From an uncultured Paracoccaceae bacterium (GTDB lineage: Bacteria > Pseudomonadota > Alphaproteobacteria > Rhodobacterales > Rhodobacteraceae): a stretch of DNA of 64,000 nt. Where the stretch lies: positions 248,001 through 312,000 of the forward strand of contig CANMQX010000005.1 in NCBI GenBank assembly GCA_947500135.1. Direction: 5' to 3'. Positions 19,454 through 28,988 of the stretch are shown here, in pieces. The position numbers were made by a program, and so were the translations under genes. The notes beneath the pieces are model-generated. The model saw only the letters and a list, made by a program, of their open reading frames with translations, had not been told where the DNA came from and ran no database searches. Each line of letters opens with the position of its first letter. Positions within the stretch are counted from its first letter, which is position 1.

Positions 19454-20113
19454 CTAACCCTTTGGGGCCAACAGCTTCAAGGCCGCGCGGATCAGCGCAG
19501 GCGTATCCGCCTCCGGATCAGCGCCAACCGCTTCTGCCACGGCACCAGCAGCATCACCGGGCGCGTAACCCAGATTGCCCAAGGCAGACAGGGCTTCCGC
19601 CTGTGCCGGGTTCGCCTTGCGCGCAGGGGCACGCCGGACCTGATCCGGCGTCTCCACCTCGATCACCTCTTCGCCCAAGGCTTCGGCGACAGTGCCGCCC
19701 ATGGCCATCACGGCGGGGGCCTTGTCCTTCAATTCGATGATGACACGCTGCGCAGTCTTGGGACCAACGCCCTTGGCCTTAGCCACGGCGTTCCAATCGC
19801 CAAGGGCAATCGCCCGGCTGACACCGTCATCACCCAAGGTGCCCAGAATGGCCATCGATGCCTTGGCGCCAATGCCCTGTACGGACATCAACAGGCGATG
19901 CCATTCCTTTTCCACCAAGGTGGTAAAGCCAAACAGCTGCAAATTATCCTCACGGACCAGCAGGTCAGTATATAACGCCACCTGTTCACCATTGCCCGGC
20001 AACCCGGCCAGCACGCGATTGGACACATAGACAATGTAGCCAACCCCGCGCACATCGATCAGCACATGATCGGTGCTGCGATACTCCAACCGGCCCGCGA
20101 TCTTGCCAATCAT
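19454..20113 (-). CDS. ruvA: Holliday junction DNA-binding protein RuvA
   Basis: Tetrameric junction-binding protein. The N-terminal OB-fold ([26 protein letters not shown]), helix-hairpin-helix motifs ([13 protein letters not shown] and [19 protein letters not shown]) and a C-terminal RuvB-binding domain are present. 219 aa. It overlaps ruvC by 4 bases and ends 9 bases before ruvB. Confidence 0.97.
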   Translation of the reverse strand: MIGKIAGRLEYRSTDHVLIDVRGVGYIVYVSNRVLAGLPGNGEQVALYTDLLVREDNLQLFGFTTLVEKEWHRLLMSVQGIGAKASMAILGTLGDDGVSRAIALGDWNAVAKAKGVGPKTAQRVIIELKDKAPAVMAMGGTVAEALGEEVIEVETPDQVRRAPARKANPAQAEALSALGNLGYAPGDAAGAVAEAVGADPEADTPALIRAALKLLAPKG

Positions 20114-20616
20114 GCACCCGCCCTCGCCAAGGCGGCAGCCAATGTGCCCGACGACTGCAAATGAAAGGAATGACAGATGGCAATGGCCAATGCATCAGCA
20201 GCATCAGCACCGGCTATCTGCACACCGGGCAATTGCAGCTTCACCATATGGGCGATCTGGTGCTTTTCGGCGTGACCCACACCAACAACGGCTTTCTTGA
20301 CGGCGTTGGGGGCATATTCGCCAATGGCAATCCCGGCCTGTGCAGGGACCAGCATGGCAATGCCACGGGCCTGACCCAGCTTCAACGTACCGGCACCATC
20401 CTTGTTGACAAATGTCTGCTCAACCGCGGCGGCATCCGGGCGATGGGTTTCGATCACTTCGGTCAATTGGATATGCAAGGACAGCAATCGGGCGGCCAGA
20501 TCATCCCCGTCAGAGCGGCAGACGCCATTGGCCACATGCGCCAGACGGGGGCCATCCACCGAAATGACCCCCCAGCCCATATGGCGCAGGCCCGGATCAA
20601 TCCCCAAAACACGCAT
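20110..20616 (-). CDS. ruvC: Crossover junction endonuclease RuvC
   Basis: Resolves Holliday junctions by paired nicks. The RNase H-like catalytic residues are visible: Asp in [14 protein letters not shown]... (residue 7), Glu in AAVEQTFV, and the C-terminal [12 protein letters not shown] pair. 168 aa, normal. First gene of the cluster; translation of ruvA overlaps its stop by 4 bases. Confidence 0.97.
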   Translation of the reverse strand: MRVLGIDPGLRHMGWGVISVDGPRLAHVANGVCRSDGDDLAARLLSLHIQLTEVIETHRPDAAAVEQTFVNKDGAGTLKLGQARGIAMLVPAQAGIAIGEYAPNAVKKAVVGVGHAEKHQIAHMVKLQLPGVQIAGADAADALAIAICHSFHLQSSGTLAAALARAGA

Positions 20617-20925
20617 TGCTCGCCCCGTTTTATTATTTTCATAAAATTGCTAGCACAAAACGCGAACAAAGACCAAGAGGCTTTGCAAAAGGGCTTGCCG
20701 GGACGGAAGGGACAAAAACGACCCATTGCCGCCTGACAGGGTTCAAAAGCGACAGATTTAACCCTTTGTAAATACTGTATTTATGGCAATAACCGCTCAA
20801 AAATGAGGCATGTCATAAACGCATATGTCCCATGCCAAAATGGCACTGGTCAGTTGGGCTTTGGGCTCCTAGATGCGGGTTATCAGATTAACGCTGCAAT
20901 GCAGCATCAGACAAGGAATATGGCC
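20617..20925 (+). promoter_or_regulatory. Intergenic region with palindrome upstream of DUF1127 gene
   Basis: A 309-bp gap between divergent ruvC and the DUF1127 gene, holding no convincing gene. It contains a perfect palindrome TAAATAC-T-GTATTTA at 20769-20783 in an AT-rich stretch. This is a candidate operator or promoter element for the rightward small gene. The short in-frame extension beginning at 20803 lacks a ribosome-binding site. Confidence 0.45.
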
Positions 20926-21135
20926 ATGGCCTCTATTGAAACAAACCGCCCCGCTGCTGGCCTCTTTGCCGGTAATGTCTCTCACGTCTTCGCCCGCGCT
21001 TTTGGTGCCGTGGCTGAATGGAACGATGCCCGCATGACACGCAATGCATTGTCGAAACTGACAGACCGCGAGTTGGACGATATCGGCCTGACCGCAGGCG
21101 ACATCGACCGCATCGCAAAGCGGGCAATGCGCTAA
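20926..21135 (+). CDS. DUF1127 small protein
   Basis: A 69-aa protein. The C-terminal arginine-rich DUF1127 (YjiS-like) motif is LSKLTDRELDDIGLTAGDID. Family members are small, often highly expressed, and some bind RNA or affect phosphate, carbon or stress metabolism; the role here is unknown. The ATG at 20926 is preferred because AAGGA sits 8 bases upstream, whereas the ATG at 20920 is too close to it. An intrinsic terminator follows at 21162-21186. Confidence 0.87.
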   Translation: MASIETNRPAAGLFAGNVSHVFARAFGAVAEWNDARMTRNALSKLTDRELDDIGLTAGDIDRIAKRAMR

Positions 21136-21161
21136 ACACGGCTTAGCCCCGGAACAAACGA

Positions 21162-21186
21162 AAAGGCCGCCCATTTGGCGGCCTTT
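21162..21186. terminator. Intrinsic terminator shared by convergent genes
   Basis: A perfect 10-bp stem AAAGGCCGCC / GGCGGCCTTT with a 5-base loop, followed by T-rich sequence on the plus strand and A/T-rich sequence on the minus strand. It lies between the DUF1127 gene and the leftward membrane-protein gene, so it can serve both. Confidence 0.88.
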
Positions 21187-21208
21187 CTCAATTCCGACAT
21201 CGAAAGGT

Positions 21209-21556
21209 TTACTTGGGAAAAACCGTCGACATTGCGTTGCCGAGGTAGATCGTTGCCGGATCTGCCTGCATCATCCACGCACCGGCCTTTTCCATGACAG
21301 AACCGTTGCTCAATGTGGCGACACGTTCGGCATATCCTGCTTCCCCGAGATAGGAGAACAGGAAACCTTTGAACAGGAAGCCTACCATAATCAGTACGAC
21401 AATCCCCTTCAGCGGGAAGCGCGGCGTATAAATCCGTGGACGCGCCACGATCAAGCCATCTGCACTTACCGTCTTAACAACACCGCGCGACATCCGATCG
21501 TGACGACGGACGATACGCTTTAACCTTTTATCAAATGGGACATTGGCCTGTGCCAT
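21209..21556 (-). CDS. Unknown single-pass membrane protein
   Basis: A 115-aa protein with a basic N-terminal region (DKRLKRIVRRHDRMSRG), one membrane helix (FPLKGIVVLIMVGFLFKGFLF) and a C-terminal part with YAERVATLSNGSVMEKAGAW. No known function. The ATG at 21556 follows GGAGGA, so it is preferred to the upstream in-frame start at 21610. Upstream lies the prmA end on the same strand. Confidence 0.75.
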   Translation of the reverse strand: MAQANVPFDKRLKRIVRRHDRMSRGVVKTVSADGLIVARPRIYTPRFPLKGIVVLIMVGFLFKGFLFSYLGEAGYAERVATLSNGSVMEKAGAWMMQADPATIYLGNAMSTVFPK

Positions 21557-21665
21557 GCTATCCTCCACAAAAAAATACCAAACGTTGGTGGGCATCAAGA
21601 TCACCAACAATTACGGCTATAACAAGACATTTCTCCAAAACCTGTGCGAAAAGACACGTAGTGGG

Positions 21666-22535
21666 TCAGTTTTTGCGCATCACCAGGGTAGTCCAATCAA
21701 CAATTTGTAGTGAATCAAGGGGATTGAACCCGTTTTGTTGATAAACCTGTGTCACTTCTGCGGCCTGTTCATTCAGAATCCCCGACAGAATCACAAAACC
21801 GTCATCAGCCACATTTGCCGCCATTTCAGGGGCCAAACCTATCAAAGGGGGCTTTAAAATATTGGCAAAAATTAAATCAAACGGCGCGTGATCGGCCAGT
21901 GCCGGGGCATCAAACCCCGTGGCGGTCATACATTGTACCCGATCGGTTAGCCCATTTGCTGCCACATTTGCCTGCGCCACATCGACGGCCACAGGATCAA
22001 TATCACTGGCAAGAATCGGGCCGGGCAAAACATGTGCGGCAGCCATGGCCAGCACGGCGGTGCCGCAGCCGATATCGGCCACTTTGGGGCCTGCAAACCC
22101 ATCCGCGACCAACCTGTCCAGCGCACGCAGACACCCCAGCGTCGTGCCATGATGCCCGGTGCCAAAGGCCATCTGCGCCTCGATCAGCAGCGCAATCGCA
22201 TCATCGGGCACCTTATCAGCATCATGGGCGCCATAGACAAAAAACCGGCCCGCCGCGACCGGGGCCAGTTCACGCTGCACCTTGGACACCCAGTCCTGTT
22301 CGGGGATCTCTGATATGGTAAACGGCTTGGCGTCATGCAGTGCCGAGAAAACGGCCAAGGCACCCGCATCAGGGCTTTCGGTAAAATACGCGCCAACCTC
22401 CCACAGGCCCGATCCGTCTTCGATCTCGAACACGCCGATGCCAGTCGGTTCAGGAACCAACGCTTCCATATCATCGGCCAGACGATAAGCCGCATCTTCG
22501 CCAGTCAGGGTCGTCAAAGCGGAGTAGGTTGTCAT
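21666..22535 (-). CDS. prmA: Ribosomal protein L11 methyltransferase
   Basis: SAM-dependent methyltransferase that trimethylates ribosomal protein L11. The PrmA-typical segment MAFGTGHHGTTLGCLRALD is followed by the SAM-binding motif VADIGCGTAVLAMAAA and the NILKPPLIGLAP block (the NPPF/NxxxxPL equivalent). 289 aa, normal. Confidence 0.93.
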   Translation of the reverse strand: MTTYSALTTLTGEDAAYRLADDMEALVPEPTGIGVFEIEDGSGLWEVGAYFTESPDAGALAVFSALHDAKPFTISEIPEQDWVSKVQRELAPVAAGRFFVYGAHDADKVPDDAIALLIEAQMAFGTGHHGTTLGCLRALDRLVADGFAGPKVADIGCGTAVLAMAAAHVLPGPILASDIDPVAVDVAQANVAANGLTDRVQCMTATGFDAPALADHAPFDLIFANILKPPLIGLAPEMAANVADDGFVILSGILNEQAAEVTQVYQQNGFNPLDSLQIVDWTTLVMRKN

Positions 22536-22564
22536 GGGTCTGGCCTTTTGTTGCGCGCTTCGGG

Positions 22565-23299
22565 TTAGGCGCTGCGTTCTGCCGCGTCAAGCAAGGCAGG
22601 GTCCGCCGTGATCTGCGCATAGACAGCATCAGCCCAGGCGGCATAAACCGCAGGACCGGGGTGAAACCCGTCTGCGGACATATTCGTGTCGTCCAACCCC
22701 ATATCAATGGTCACAAACCGGGCAGCATCACGGCGGTCCACCAGCCTGCGCAAATGTTTTTCAAACCAGGACGCCCGTTGGCCCATCGCCCAGCGCAAGG
22801 GCTGCGGCAGCAACGGAAACTGCCCCATCGGCGGCAAGCCCGAAACATAGATGCGCTTTGCCCCAAACTCCCACTGCAAACGGTCAACCAGCGCCGTTTG
22901 CCACGCCATGAACCGGCGCAGCGGTGTCGCCTTCGTCACGTCATTGACGCCAAGCGCGGTGATCACGACGTCATATTCCGCACGCGGCAACTGATCCAGC
23001 CAACCCACGGCTTCCACCGTTTTTGCCCCGATAACGGCCACCAGATCAAACTCCACCCGCGCCAGCGGGGCCAGTCGCGCTGTCAGCCGCCCCAATAAGG
23101 CGTCATCCTGTGTCTGGACACCAACACCAAGGGCAGAGGAATCGCCGATCACCAGCAACCGCAATGGCGGCCCCTCGCCCACGGCCCCACTGCGGGGGCC
23201 GCTGGGTTCAGGCAGTTCCAGCACCCGCGACCGGACATAGATGGCCTGCGCCAACAGGACCGGCAACAACACCGTATGCGACAACAGATTGACGAACAC
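22565..23299 (-). CDS. SGNH/GDSL-type esterase or hydrolase
   Basis: It contains the SGNH blocks: catalytic serine in VIGDSSALGVG, GVND, and the Asp/His pair in DGFHPG. It starts with a hydrophobic stretch (LLSHTVLLPVLLAQAIYV) that could anchor or export it. The substrate is unknown. No ATG start is available near the domain. I choose GTG at 23299 because GGAGAG lies upstream, and it would overlap neither the msrA motif nor much coding sequence; the longer frame to 23386 overlaps msrA. About 244 aa. Confidence 0.8.
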   Translation of the reverse strand: MFVNLLSHTVLLPVLLAQAIYVRSRVLELPEPSGPRSGAVGEGPPLRLLVIGDSSALGVGVQTQDDALLGRLTARLAPLARVEFDLVAVIGAKTVEAVGWLDQLPRAEYDVVITALGVNDVTKATPLRRFMAWQTALVDRLQWEFGAKRIYVSGLPPMGQFPLLPQPLRWAMGQRASWFEKHLRRLVDRRDAARFVTIDMGLDDTNMSADGFHPGPAVYAAWADAVYAQITADPALLDAAERSA

Positions 23300-23334
23300 T
23301 GTGTTTAGGTCTCTCCGCTCAGAATCCGCAGCTG

Positions 23335-23985
23335 TTAAACACCAACACCAATCGGGCAGGTCACACCAGTGCCGCCGATGCCGCAATAACCGCCGGGGTT
23401 CTTGGCCAGATATTGCTGATGATATTCTTCAGCGAAATAGAACGTGGGGGCGTCCACAATCTCGGTCGTAATGGCACCATAACCAGCCTCTAACAGGCGC
23501 GGGGCAAACGCATCCTGCGATGCCTCTGCGGCAGCTTTCTGGGCCGGGGAATAGGTATAGATACCGGACCGATACTGGGTGCCCGCATCATTACCCTGAC
23601 GCATGCCTTGGGTCGGGTCATGGCCTTCCCAGAACACCTGCAACAAGGCGTCATAGGAAATGACCGCCGGGTCATAGATCACGCGCACCACCTCATTATG
23701 GCCGGTCTTGCCGGAACAGACCTCTTCATAGCTGGCATTGGGGGTATAACCACCGGCATAGCCAACCATGGTCGATACCACACCATCCAGTTTCCAGAAC
23801 ATGCGCTCCACGCCCCAGAAACAGCCCATGCCAAACATCGCCTCTTCCATACCCGCGGGAACGTCGCCAGTCAGCGGGGTGCCATAGACAAAATGGGTCT
23901 GGGCCGTAGGGATGGGGGCATCGCGGCCGGGCAAAGCGGCATCAGCAGCGATCATTTCAGATTTGGCACGGTTGAACAAAAACAT
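23335..23985 (-). CDS. msrA: Peptide-methionine (S)-S-oxide reductase MsrA
   Basis: Repairs oxidised methionine. The active-site motif GCFWG is near residue 55, with the family blocks [23 protein letters not shown] and [21 protein letters not shown]. 216 aa with an N-terminal extension of about 45 residues. The start at 23985 follows AAAAGGAG. The longer frame to 24186 has no ribosome-binding site. Confidence 0.95.
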   Translation of the reverse strand: MFLFNRAKSEMIAADAALPGRDAPIPTAQTHFVYGTPLTGDVPAGMEEAMFGMGCFWGVERMFWKLDGVVSTMVGYAGGYTPNASYEEVCSGKTGHNEVVRVIYDPAVISYDALLQVFWEGHDPTQGMRQGNDAGTQYRSGIYTYSPAQKAAAEASQDAFAPRLLEAGYGAITTEIVDAPTFYFAEEYHQQYLAKNPGGYCGIGGTGVTCPIGVGV

Positions 23986-24038
23986 CGGCGCACTCCTTTT
24001 CGGGTCACTGATGAATATAGGTGGACGGGGCCAAATTG

Positions 24039-25271
24039 CTACTCTGCCGGGGCCAGCAAACGCCCCTGAAACACGGTCTCGTGACCGGGGGCGGGATGAC
24101 GCGGGATCAGCAGAGACAATAACAATGATACAAAGGCCATCCCAACGGCCAGCAAAAACACCAGACCCGGCGAAAACTGGTCCCATAAGATACCCAGCAG
24201 GACAGGCAGAAACACCGCAGCAATGTGGTTGATGGTAAAGGCGACAGCGGCGGTGGGCGCGATATCCTGCGGGTCAGCGATCTTCTGGAAATATGTCTTG
24301 ATCGCCAGGGCCAGGCTGAAAAATATCTGATTGATCACATAAAGGGCGACGGCCAGCACAACACCCCAATGCAGGTAATAAATGCCCGCATAAGCACCAA
24401 ACACCAGACACAGACCGACATATTCAAAAATCAACGCACGGCGTTCGCCGAAAAAGGCCACGATCTTGCCCAACACCGGGGCCAGAACGATATTCACAAC
24501 CAGGGCTGCCATAAACAGCTTGGTGGTCTGATCGACGTCAAAATCGAATTTCTGCACCATCATGAAGGCCGCAAACACGACAAATATCTGGCGGCGCGAC
24601 CCGGACATGAATTGCAGGGCGTAATACAGCCAATAGCGTTTGCGCAGCACAAAGGTTTTTAGCTGGGGATGGGGCGTATCAAACTGCGGATAGGCCAGCA
24701 GACAAAACATCGCGACCAATGCAGTGAAACCACCTGCCATCCAATAGACGATGCTGTATGTCAGACCAAGGCGATCCCAACTCAGCACGATCAGGAAATA
24801 CACAACCAGCGTCGCCGCTGAACCAGCAGAGATCATCCAGCCCAGCACTTGCGGGGCGCGGGCCTTATCGATCCATTGCAGTTGCAATGATTGGATAACG
24901 GTCTCGTAATAATGAAACCCGATCGATGACAGCATGGTGATGGTCAAAATACCGGCCATGCTGGGGAATTGGGCGGTCAGCGCGGTCGCCACCCCCAACA
25001 AGATCAGCGATATCAGACCCAACACCTGTTCACGAATGAAAATGATCAGGGCGATAACGCCAATGGCAAAGAAACCCGGTATCTCGCGGACAGTATGCAG
25101 CCAGCCAATATCGGTGCCTTCAAATGCGGCAACCTCAATGACAAAATTGTTCAGCAAGGCCGACCATGTGGCAAAGGCAATCGGCATCGCCATTGCCATT
25201 ACAAACAGCAAGGTCGCCGGCCTGCGCCAAAACGGCAAACTGCCGGCATCATTTAGGCTGACATATCTCAT
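24039..25271 (-). CDS. Major facilitator superfamily transporter
   Basis: A 410-aa membrane protein with about 12 predicted helices in two halves. Examples are [59 protein letters not shown] (an MFS loop-like [11 protein letters not shown] after helix 8) and [20 protein letters not shown]. The substrate cannot be inferred. It lies 53 bases upstream of msrA on the same strand. Confidence 0.85.
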   Translation of the reverse strand: MRYVSLNDAGSLPFWRRPATLLFVMAMAMPIAFATWSALLNNFVIEVAAFEGTDIGWLHTVREIPGFFAIGVIALIIFIREQVLGLISLILLGVATALTAQFPSMAGILTITMLSSIGFHYYETVIQSLQLQWIDKARAPQVLGWMISAGSAATLVVYFLIVLSWDRLGLTYSIVYWMAGGFTALVAMFCLLAYPQFDTPHPQLKTFVLRKRYWLYYALQFMSGSRRQIFVVFAAFMMVQKFDFDVDQTTKLFMAALVVNIVLAPVLGKIVAFFGERRALIFEYVGLCLVFGAYAGIYYLHWGVVLAVALYVINQIFFSLALAIKTYFQKIADPQDIAPTAAVAFTINHIAAVFLPVLLGILWDQFSPGLVFLLAVGMAFVSLLLSLLIPRHPAPGHETVFQGRLLAPAE

Positions 25272-25459
25272 ACCTCCCGCTTACGCCTGTTTTTGCAGCA
25301 ATGCGAGCGTAACCTGACCGGGCAAGATCATGTCTGGTTTTTGGCAATAAACCGGAATTGGGCTACAATGCCCCCAGCGCCAACTATTTTTCAGGCGCCG
25401 CAGGCCAGACCTGTCCAAAGACATTTAATCAACTGACATTTGAAGAAAGGCGGCAAACC

Positions 25460-25969
25460 ATGTGCGAGAATTACAGAAGGCTTCTGGCCGACGGGCGCGA
25501 GATTTTTCAGCAATTGCGGCTGATCGGGCCGGGTATCAGGATGGACCGGGCCAATCACTGCCCTGCGGTGGCTGACCGGATTTCCGACTATCTGCGCGAC
25601 GGGCGGGCAGCAAACAGTGTCATTGATGGCGGGCATGAATTCCGCATTCCTGATAGTGTCAGCTGGCGGCGGTTGGGGATCAACGCCATCGGGCGCGGCC
25701 TGCGCGATTGCAATCATGTGGTGGTGCGGGCCACCCGGTCCGAAGAACAACAGCAACCACCCGAAGACGGCCAGCCCGGGCGCACCGAACATCACTATTT
25801 TGTCCTGTTCCGGCTCGACGGCACGCTTTACGTGGCAGACCCGTTCTTTCACCCCACCCCTTCGGGCGACATTCAGCGCTACAACCGGGGGCTTGTCTAT
25901 GAAAGCCTGCATGTGGCCAGCAATTACGATGTCGCCGTCGTCGACATGTTCGACCCCACGCAAATCTGA
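25460..25969 (+). CDS. Unknown protein, possible papain-like fold
   Basis: A 169-aa soluble protein of unrecognised family. Cys34 in RANHCPAVADRISDYL, His111/112 in TEHHYFVLFRLDG and Asp127 in LYVADPFF are spaced and placed like the Cys-His-Asp of papain-like (NlpC/transglutaminase-type) proteins, including some toxin domains. This is inference from pattern only. A second pair, Cys84 and His86, lies in DCNHVVV. The ATG at 25460 follows GAAAGG and is preferred to the TTG-initiated longer frame at 25358. Confidence 0.6.
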   Translation: MCENYRRLLADGREIFQQLRLIGPGIRMDRANHCPAVADRISDYLRDGRAANSVIDGGHEFRIPDSVSWRRLGINAIGRGLRDCNHVVVRATRSEEQQQPPEDGQPGRTEHHYFVLFRLDGTLYVADPFFHPTPSGDIQRYNRGLVYESLHVASNYDVAVVDMFDPTQI

Positions 25970-26037
25970 CCCCAACACTTGCATGACGGCATGCCCGGTC
26001 TTCGCATCTTGATTATAGTTCGATTTCGCACTATTTG

Positions 26038-26051
26038 ATACGATATCGTAT
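26038..26051. promoter_or_regulatory. 14-bp palindrome, likely MarR operator
   Basis: ATACGATATCGTAT is a perfect palindrome ending 15 bases before the nitroreductase-like start codon. A second, looser inverted repeat (ATAGT...ACTAT) lies a little upstream. A MarR-family gene is the second gene of the same transcript, which makes this a natural autoregulatory operator. Confidence 0.6.
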
Positions 26052-26066
26052 TAAATGGAGACAGAC

Positions 26067-27170
26067 ATGACCCTCTCAAGACGCAAAGCCCTTACATTGA
26101 TCGGCGGCGGGACGATCCTTGCCGCCGGGACCGCCACCGCTGGTTTCATCGGGACACGCACACCCACCAAGGCCATCGCGCCATGGGATATGGCAGGCAG
26201 CTATGCAGATCCACGCAAATGGGCGCTCTCCTATGCCCTGCTCGCGCCCAATGCGCATAACCGGCAGCCTTGGCTGATCGGGTTGGAAGGGGATGACAAG
26301 GTGATCCTGTGGCGGGACACATCCCGCGAATTGCCCGAAACGGATCCCTATCACCGACAACTGGTGATCAGCCTGGGGTGTTTTCTTGAACAGATGCGGA
26401 TCGCCGCCGCTGAAAAAAACATCAACGTCAGCTTCGACATCTACCCGGATGGCGAAACCGGCCCCGCCGCCATCGCCACTTTTGAACCTGACACTGGCAC
26501 CCCCGATCCGCTTTTCACCGCAATCATGGACAGGCGGTCCTGCAAGGAACCTTTCACCGACCAACCATTAAGCACAACTGACATCGCAACACTGCAACCC
26601 TATGCAGACATCATCACAGAGCCCGCAAAGGTCAGCGCGATCAAGCACCTGACATGGCAAGCATGGCTGGCAGAGGTGAACCACCACCCCACCCATATGG
26701 AAAGCGTCGATCTGATGCGGTTCGGCAAGGCGGAAATCAACAGCAACCCGGACGGGATTGACCTTGGGGGGCCGTTTCTGGAAGGCCTGATGCTTGTGGG
26801 CGCACTGACCCGCGATCAGCAGGCCGACATCAACAGCACATCCTTCCAGCAAGGGGTCGCGATCTACGACGAAATGCTGCACGCGACAACCGCCTATGCA
26901 GCCATCACATCCGCCGGAAACACGCGGGCCGACCAGATACAGGCAGGGCGGGACTGGCTGCGGCTCAACCTTGCCACAACCGGGCTGGGGCTTGCGCTGC
27001 ATCCGGTATCGCAGGCATTGCAGGAATATCCGCAGATGGCCGCCCATTACGACGCGGCGCATCTGATGCTGGCGGCGGAAGGGGAAACAGTTCAAATGCT
27101 GGGGCGCGTCGGCTATGGTCCAACGATCCCGCGCACACCGCGCTGGCCGTTGGAGACACGCCTGATTTGA
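26067..27170 (+). CDS. Tat-exported nitroreductase-like (Acg-type) protein
   Basis: A 367-aa protein starting MTLSRRKALTLIGGG, a twin-arginine (Tat) signal, so it is probably folded with cofactor and moved to the periplasm. The body resembles Acg-type nitroreductase-fold FMN proteins: LLAPNAHNRQPW near the N-terminus, IMDRRSCKEPF in the middle and GLGLALHPVSQALQ near the end. The reaction is unknown. The ATG at 26067 is chosen because GGAG is 6 bases upstream; the ATG at 26055 lacks a site. The downstream MarR gene overlaps its stop. Confidence 0.78.
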   Translation: MTLSRRKALTLIGGGTILAAGTATAGFIGTRTPTKAIAPWDMAGSYADPRKWALSYALLAPNAHNRQPWLIGLEGDDKVILWRDTSRELPETDPYHRQLVISLGCFLEQMRIAAAEKNINVSFDIYPDGETGPAAIATFEPDTGTPDPLFTAIMDRRSCKEPFTDQPLSTTDIATLQPYADIITEPAKVSAIKHLTWQAWLAEVNHHPTHMESVDLMRFGKAEINSNPDGIDLGGPFLEGLMLVGALTRDQQADINSTSFQQGVAIYDEMLHATTAYAAITSAGNTRADQIQAGRDWLRLNLATTGLGLALHPVSQALQEYPQMAAHYDAAHLMLAAEGETVQMLGRVGYGPTIPRTPRWPLETRLI

Positions 27171-27616
27171 ATGACAATCCCACCGCGCTGTATTTCACGC
27201 TGTTCAACGAAATCGGCATCCTCGAACAACTCAGCCGCGCCTTTCTTGAGGCGCAGCTGCCCAACGGGCTGATCGCCCCGCATTTCAGCGTGCTTAACCA
27301 CCTGATCCGGGTGCAGGACGGGCAAACGCCCCTGACCTTGGCAACAGCGTTTCAGGTGCCCAAGACAACCATGACCCACACCCTGTCCGGGTTGCAAAAA
27401 CACGGGCTGGTCGAAACGCGATCCAACCCGGATGACGCACGTTCCAAACGGGTCTGGATCACGGCGGCAGGCACCCAATTGCGCAACAACACCATCGCAA
27501 GGATGGCCCCCGACCTGGGCAAACTGGTGGATGTCATCCCTGCCAAAGACGTGGAAACCATCCTGCCGCACCTGCAACGGTTGCGGGCCTATCTTGATCA
27601 GGCGCGCAACCCTTAA
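27167..27616 (+). CDS. MarR-family transcriptional regulator
   Basis: A 149-aa winged-helix protein with the MarR core: LNHLIRVQDGQTPLTLATAF, the recognition helix KTTMTHTLSGLQKHGLVETR, and the wing NPDDARSKRVWITAAG. It starts with TTG at 27167 inside the stop of the nitroreductase-like gene (TTGA overlap), with GGAGA 11 bases upstream. The two are translationally coupled. It probably represses its own operon through the palindrome at 26038-26051 in response to a small molecule. Confidence 0.88.
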   Translation: MNDNPTALYFTLFNEIGILEQLSRAFLEAQLPNGLIAPHFSVLNHLIRVQDGQTPLTLATAFQVPKTTMTHTLSGLQKHGLVETRSNPDDARSKRVWITAAGTQLRNNTIARMAPDLGKLVDVIPAKDVETILPHLQRLRAYLDQARNP

Positions 27617-27714
27617 GGCGCGTTCAGGTGCAGCGATGCCCGTTTTGCATCATTGCGATGAACGACAAAAGCGGCGGCTGAACCAGCACGGATGATTCCG
27701 CGCGTTCATCATGC

Positions 27715-28089
27715 TCAGCCAATGCGCTGTTTGTAATACGTGTCTTTATGAACGATCAGCCCGTCGTGATATGTCAGGATATCGACACTCAGGAACGCTT
27801 CCTTGCTGCCATCCTTATGCGTGGCAGTGCGCCGATATGTGCAATAGGCTTTGTTGCCCACGATGGCGCAATCCAGCGTCTCCCAATGGACGTTTTCGAC
27901 CTTTTCAAACAAGCCCGCAAACACGCCGCGAATGGTGTCGGCACCTTCAAATCGCACGCCATACTCTTCGGGGCCAACCGCATGATCAAAAGTCGCGTTG
28001 GGGGCGAAATGCTTCATCACCGCGTCGATATCATTTGCATTGAACGCATCGCCGACAGAATCGACAAGGTCACGGGTCAAAGCTGTCAT
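27715..28089 (-). CDS. SnoaL-like / NTF2-fold protein
   Basis: A 124-aa protein with the NTF2-like pattern: a helix (LVDSVGDAFNANDIDAVMKHF), then ATFDHAVGP and strand segments ending VDILTYHDGLIVHKDTYYKQR. Such proteins act as isomerases, hydrolases or ligand binders in catabolic and biosynthetic operons. It is the last gene of a four-gene leftward operon, overlapping the hydrolase gene by 4 bases. Confidence 0.85.
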   Translation of the reverse strand: MTALTRDLVDSVGDAFNANDIDAVMKHFAPNATFDHAVGPEEYGVRFEGADTIRGVFAGLFEKVENVHWETLDCAIVGNKAYCTYRRTATHKDGSKEAFLSVDILTYHDGLIVHKDTYYKQRIG

Positions 28090-28988
28090 AGGTTGGGTCC
28101 TTTTCCGTTAAGCATGTCACATGTTTGCGCAAAAAACGGGCTTGCCGGATCGACAAGCACATTCAGTTCATCAAAATGATCCACCCCCGGCACAACGTAA
28201 TGGCCGACGGGGCGGTCGGCTGTGCCATAGGCCGCCACATACATGCGGGCCTGACGGTGGAATTCATCTGTCTCTGCACCCCCGACCACAACCAGTTGCG
28301 GCGCGTCGGTGACGGGCGGGTGATTAGTCATCGGGCTTTCGGCCTCTGCCTCGGCCGCATCCATGCGCAACCCCGCATTCAACGCCTCGGTCAGGCGGAC
28401 GGGTTCCAGATAACTGAGCGGTGAAACCGGGATGCCAGCCTTGATCAGCTCGGCCGGCAGGTCAGCACCGAAGGCGGGCCAATCGGTCGCCATAATCATC
28501 TGGGTGATATGGCCACCAGCGGAATGGCCCATCACCGTGATACGATCGCGGTTGATGCCCAACGCTGCGGCGTCACGCCAGATATGGGCCATCGCCTCGC
28601 GCGCCTGACCCGAAATGCGGGTCAGCGTAACGGATGGGCACAAATCATAGCCGACCACCACCACATTGATGCCGCACGCAACAAAGGGCGGCGCAATGAA
28701 ACTGTAGATGGATTTATCGCCCCGCTGCCAATATCCACCATGAAAATAGATCAGGGTTGGGGCTGCCGGATCACCGCAGCTGAATACATCCAGCTTCTGA
28801 TTTGGGCCATCACCATAGCGAATATCGATACGGCAGTTAAGCGTGTCTCGGGCGGTCTGACTTGCCGCGGCCCATCCGGGGATCACGGTTTCCTCGTAAT
28901 CAGGCCGCCCGGCGCGCAGATTATATTGGGCGTCCAGTTCAGCAGGGCTGAAACGGTTGTGATAGGTCAGATGATCGCGGATTTCCAT
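28086..28988 (-). CDS. Alpha/beta hydrolase, arylformamidase-like
   Basis: A 300-aa alpha/beta hydrolase. The oxyanion motif HGGYWQRGDKS, the nucleophile GHSAGG, and a C-terminal His in PGVDHFDELN are all visible. HGGYW plus GHSAGG is typical of the kynurenine formamidase/esterase group. Being inside an operon with an LLM flavin oxidoreductase and a GST suggests hydrolysis of an intermediate in a degradation pathway rather than tryptophan catabolism, though a kynureninase gene exists 34 kb away. Confidence 0.85.
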   Translation of the reverse strand: MEIRDHLTYHNRFSPAELDAQYNLRAGRPDYEETVIPGWAAASQTARDTLNCRIDIRYGDGPNQKLDVFSCGDPAAPTLIYFHGGYWQRGDKSIYSFIAPPFVACGINVVVVGYDLCPSVTLTRISGQAREAMAHIWRDAAALGINRDRITVMGHSAGGHITQMIMATDWPAFGADLPAELIKAGIPVSPLSYLEPVRLTEALNAGLRMDAAEAEAESPMTNHPPVTDAPQLVVVGGAETDEFHRQARMYVAAYGTADRPVGHYVVPGVDHFDELNVLVDPASPFFAQTCDMLNGKGPNL

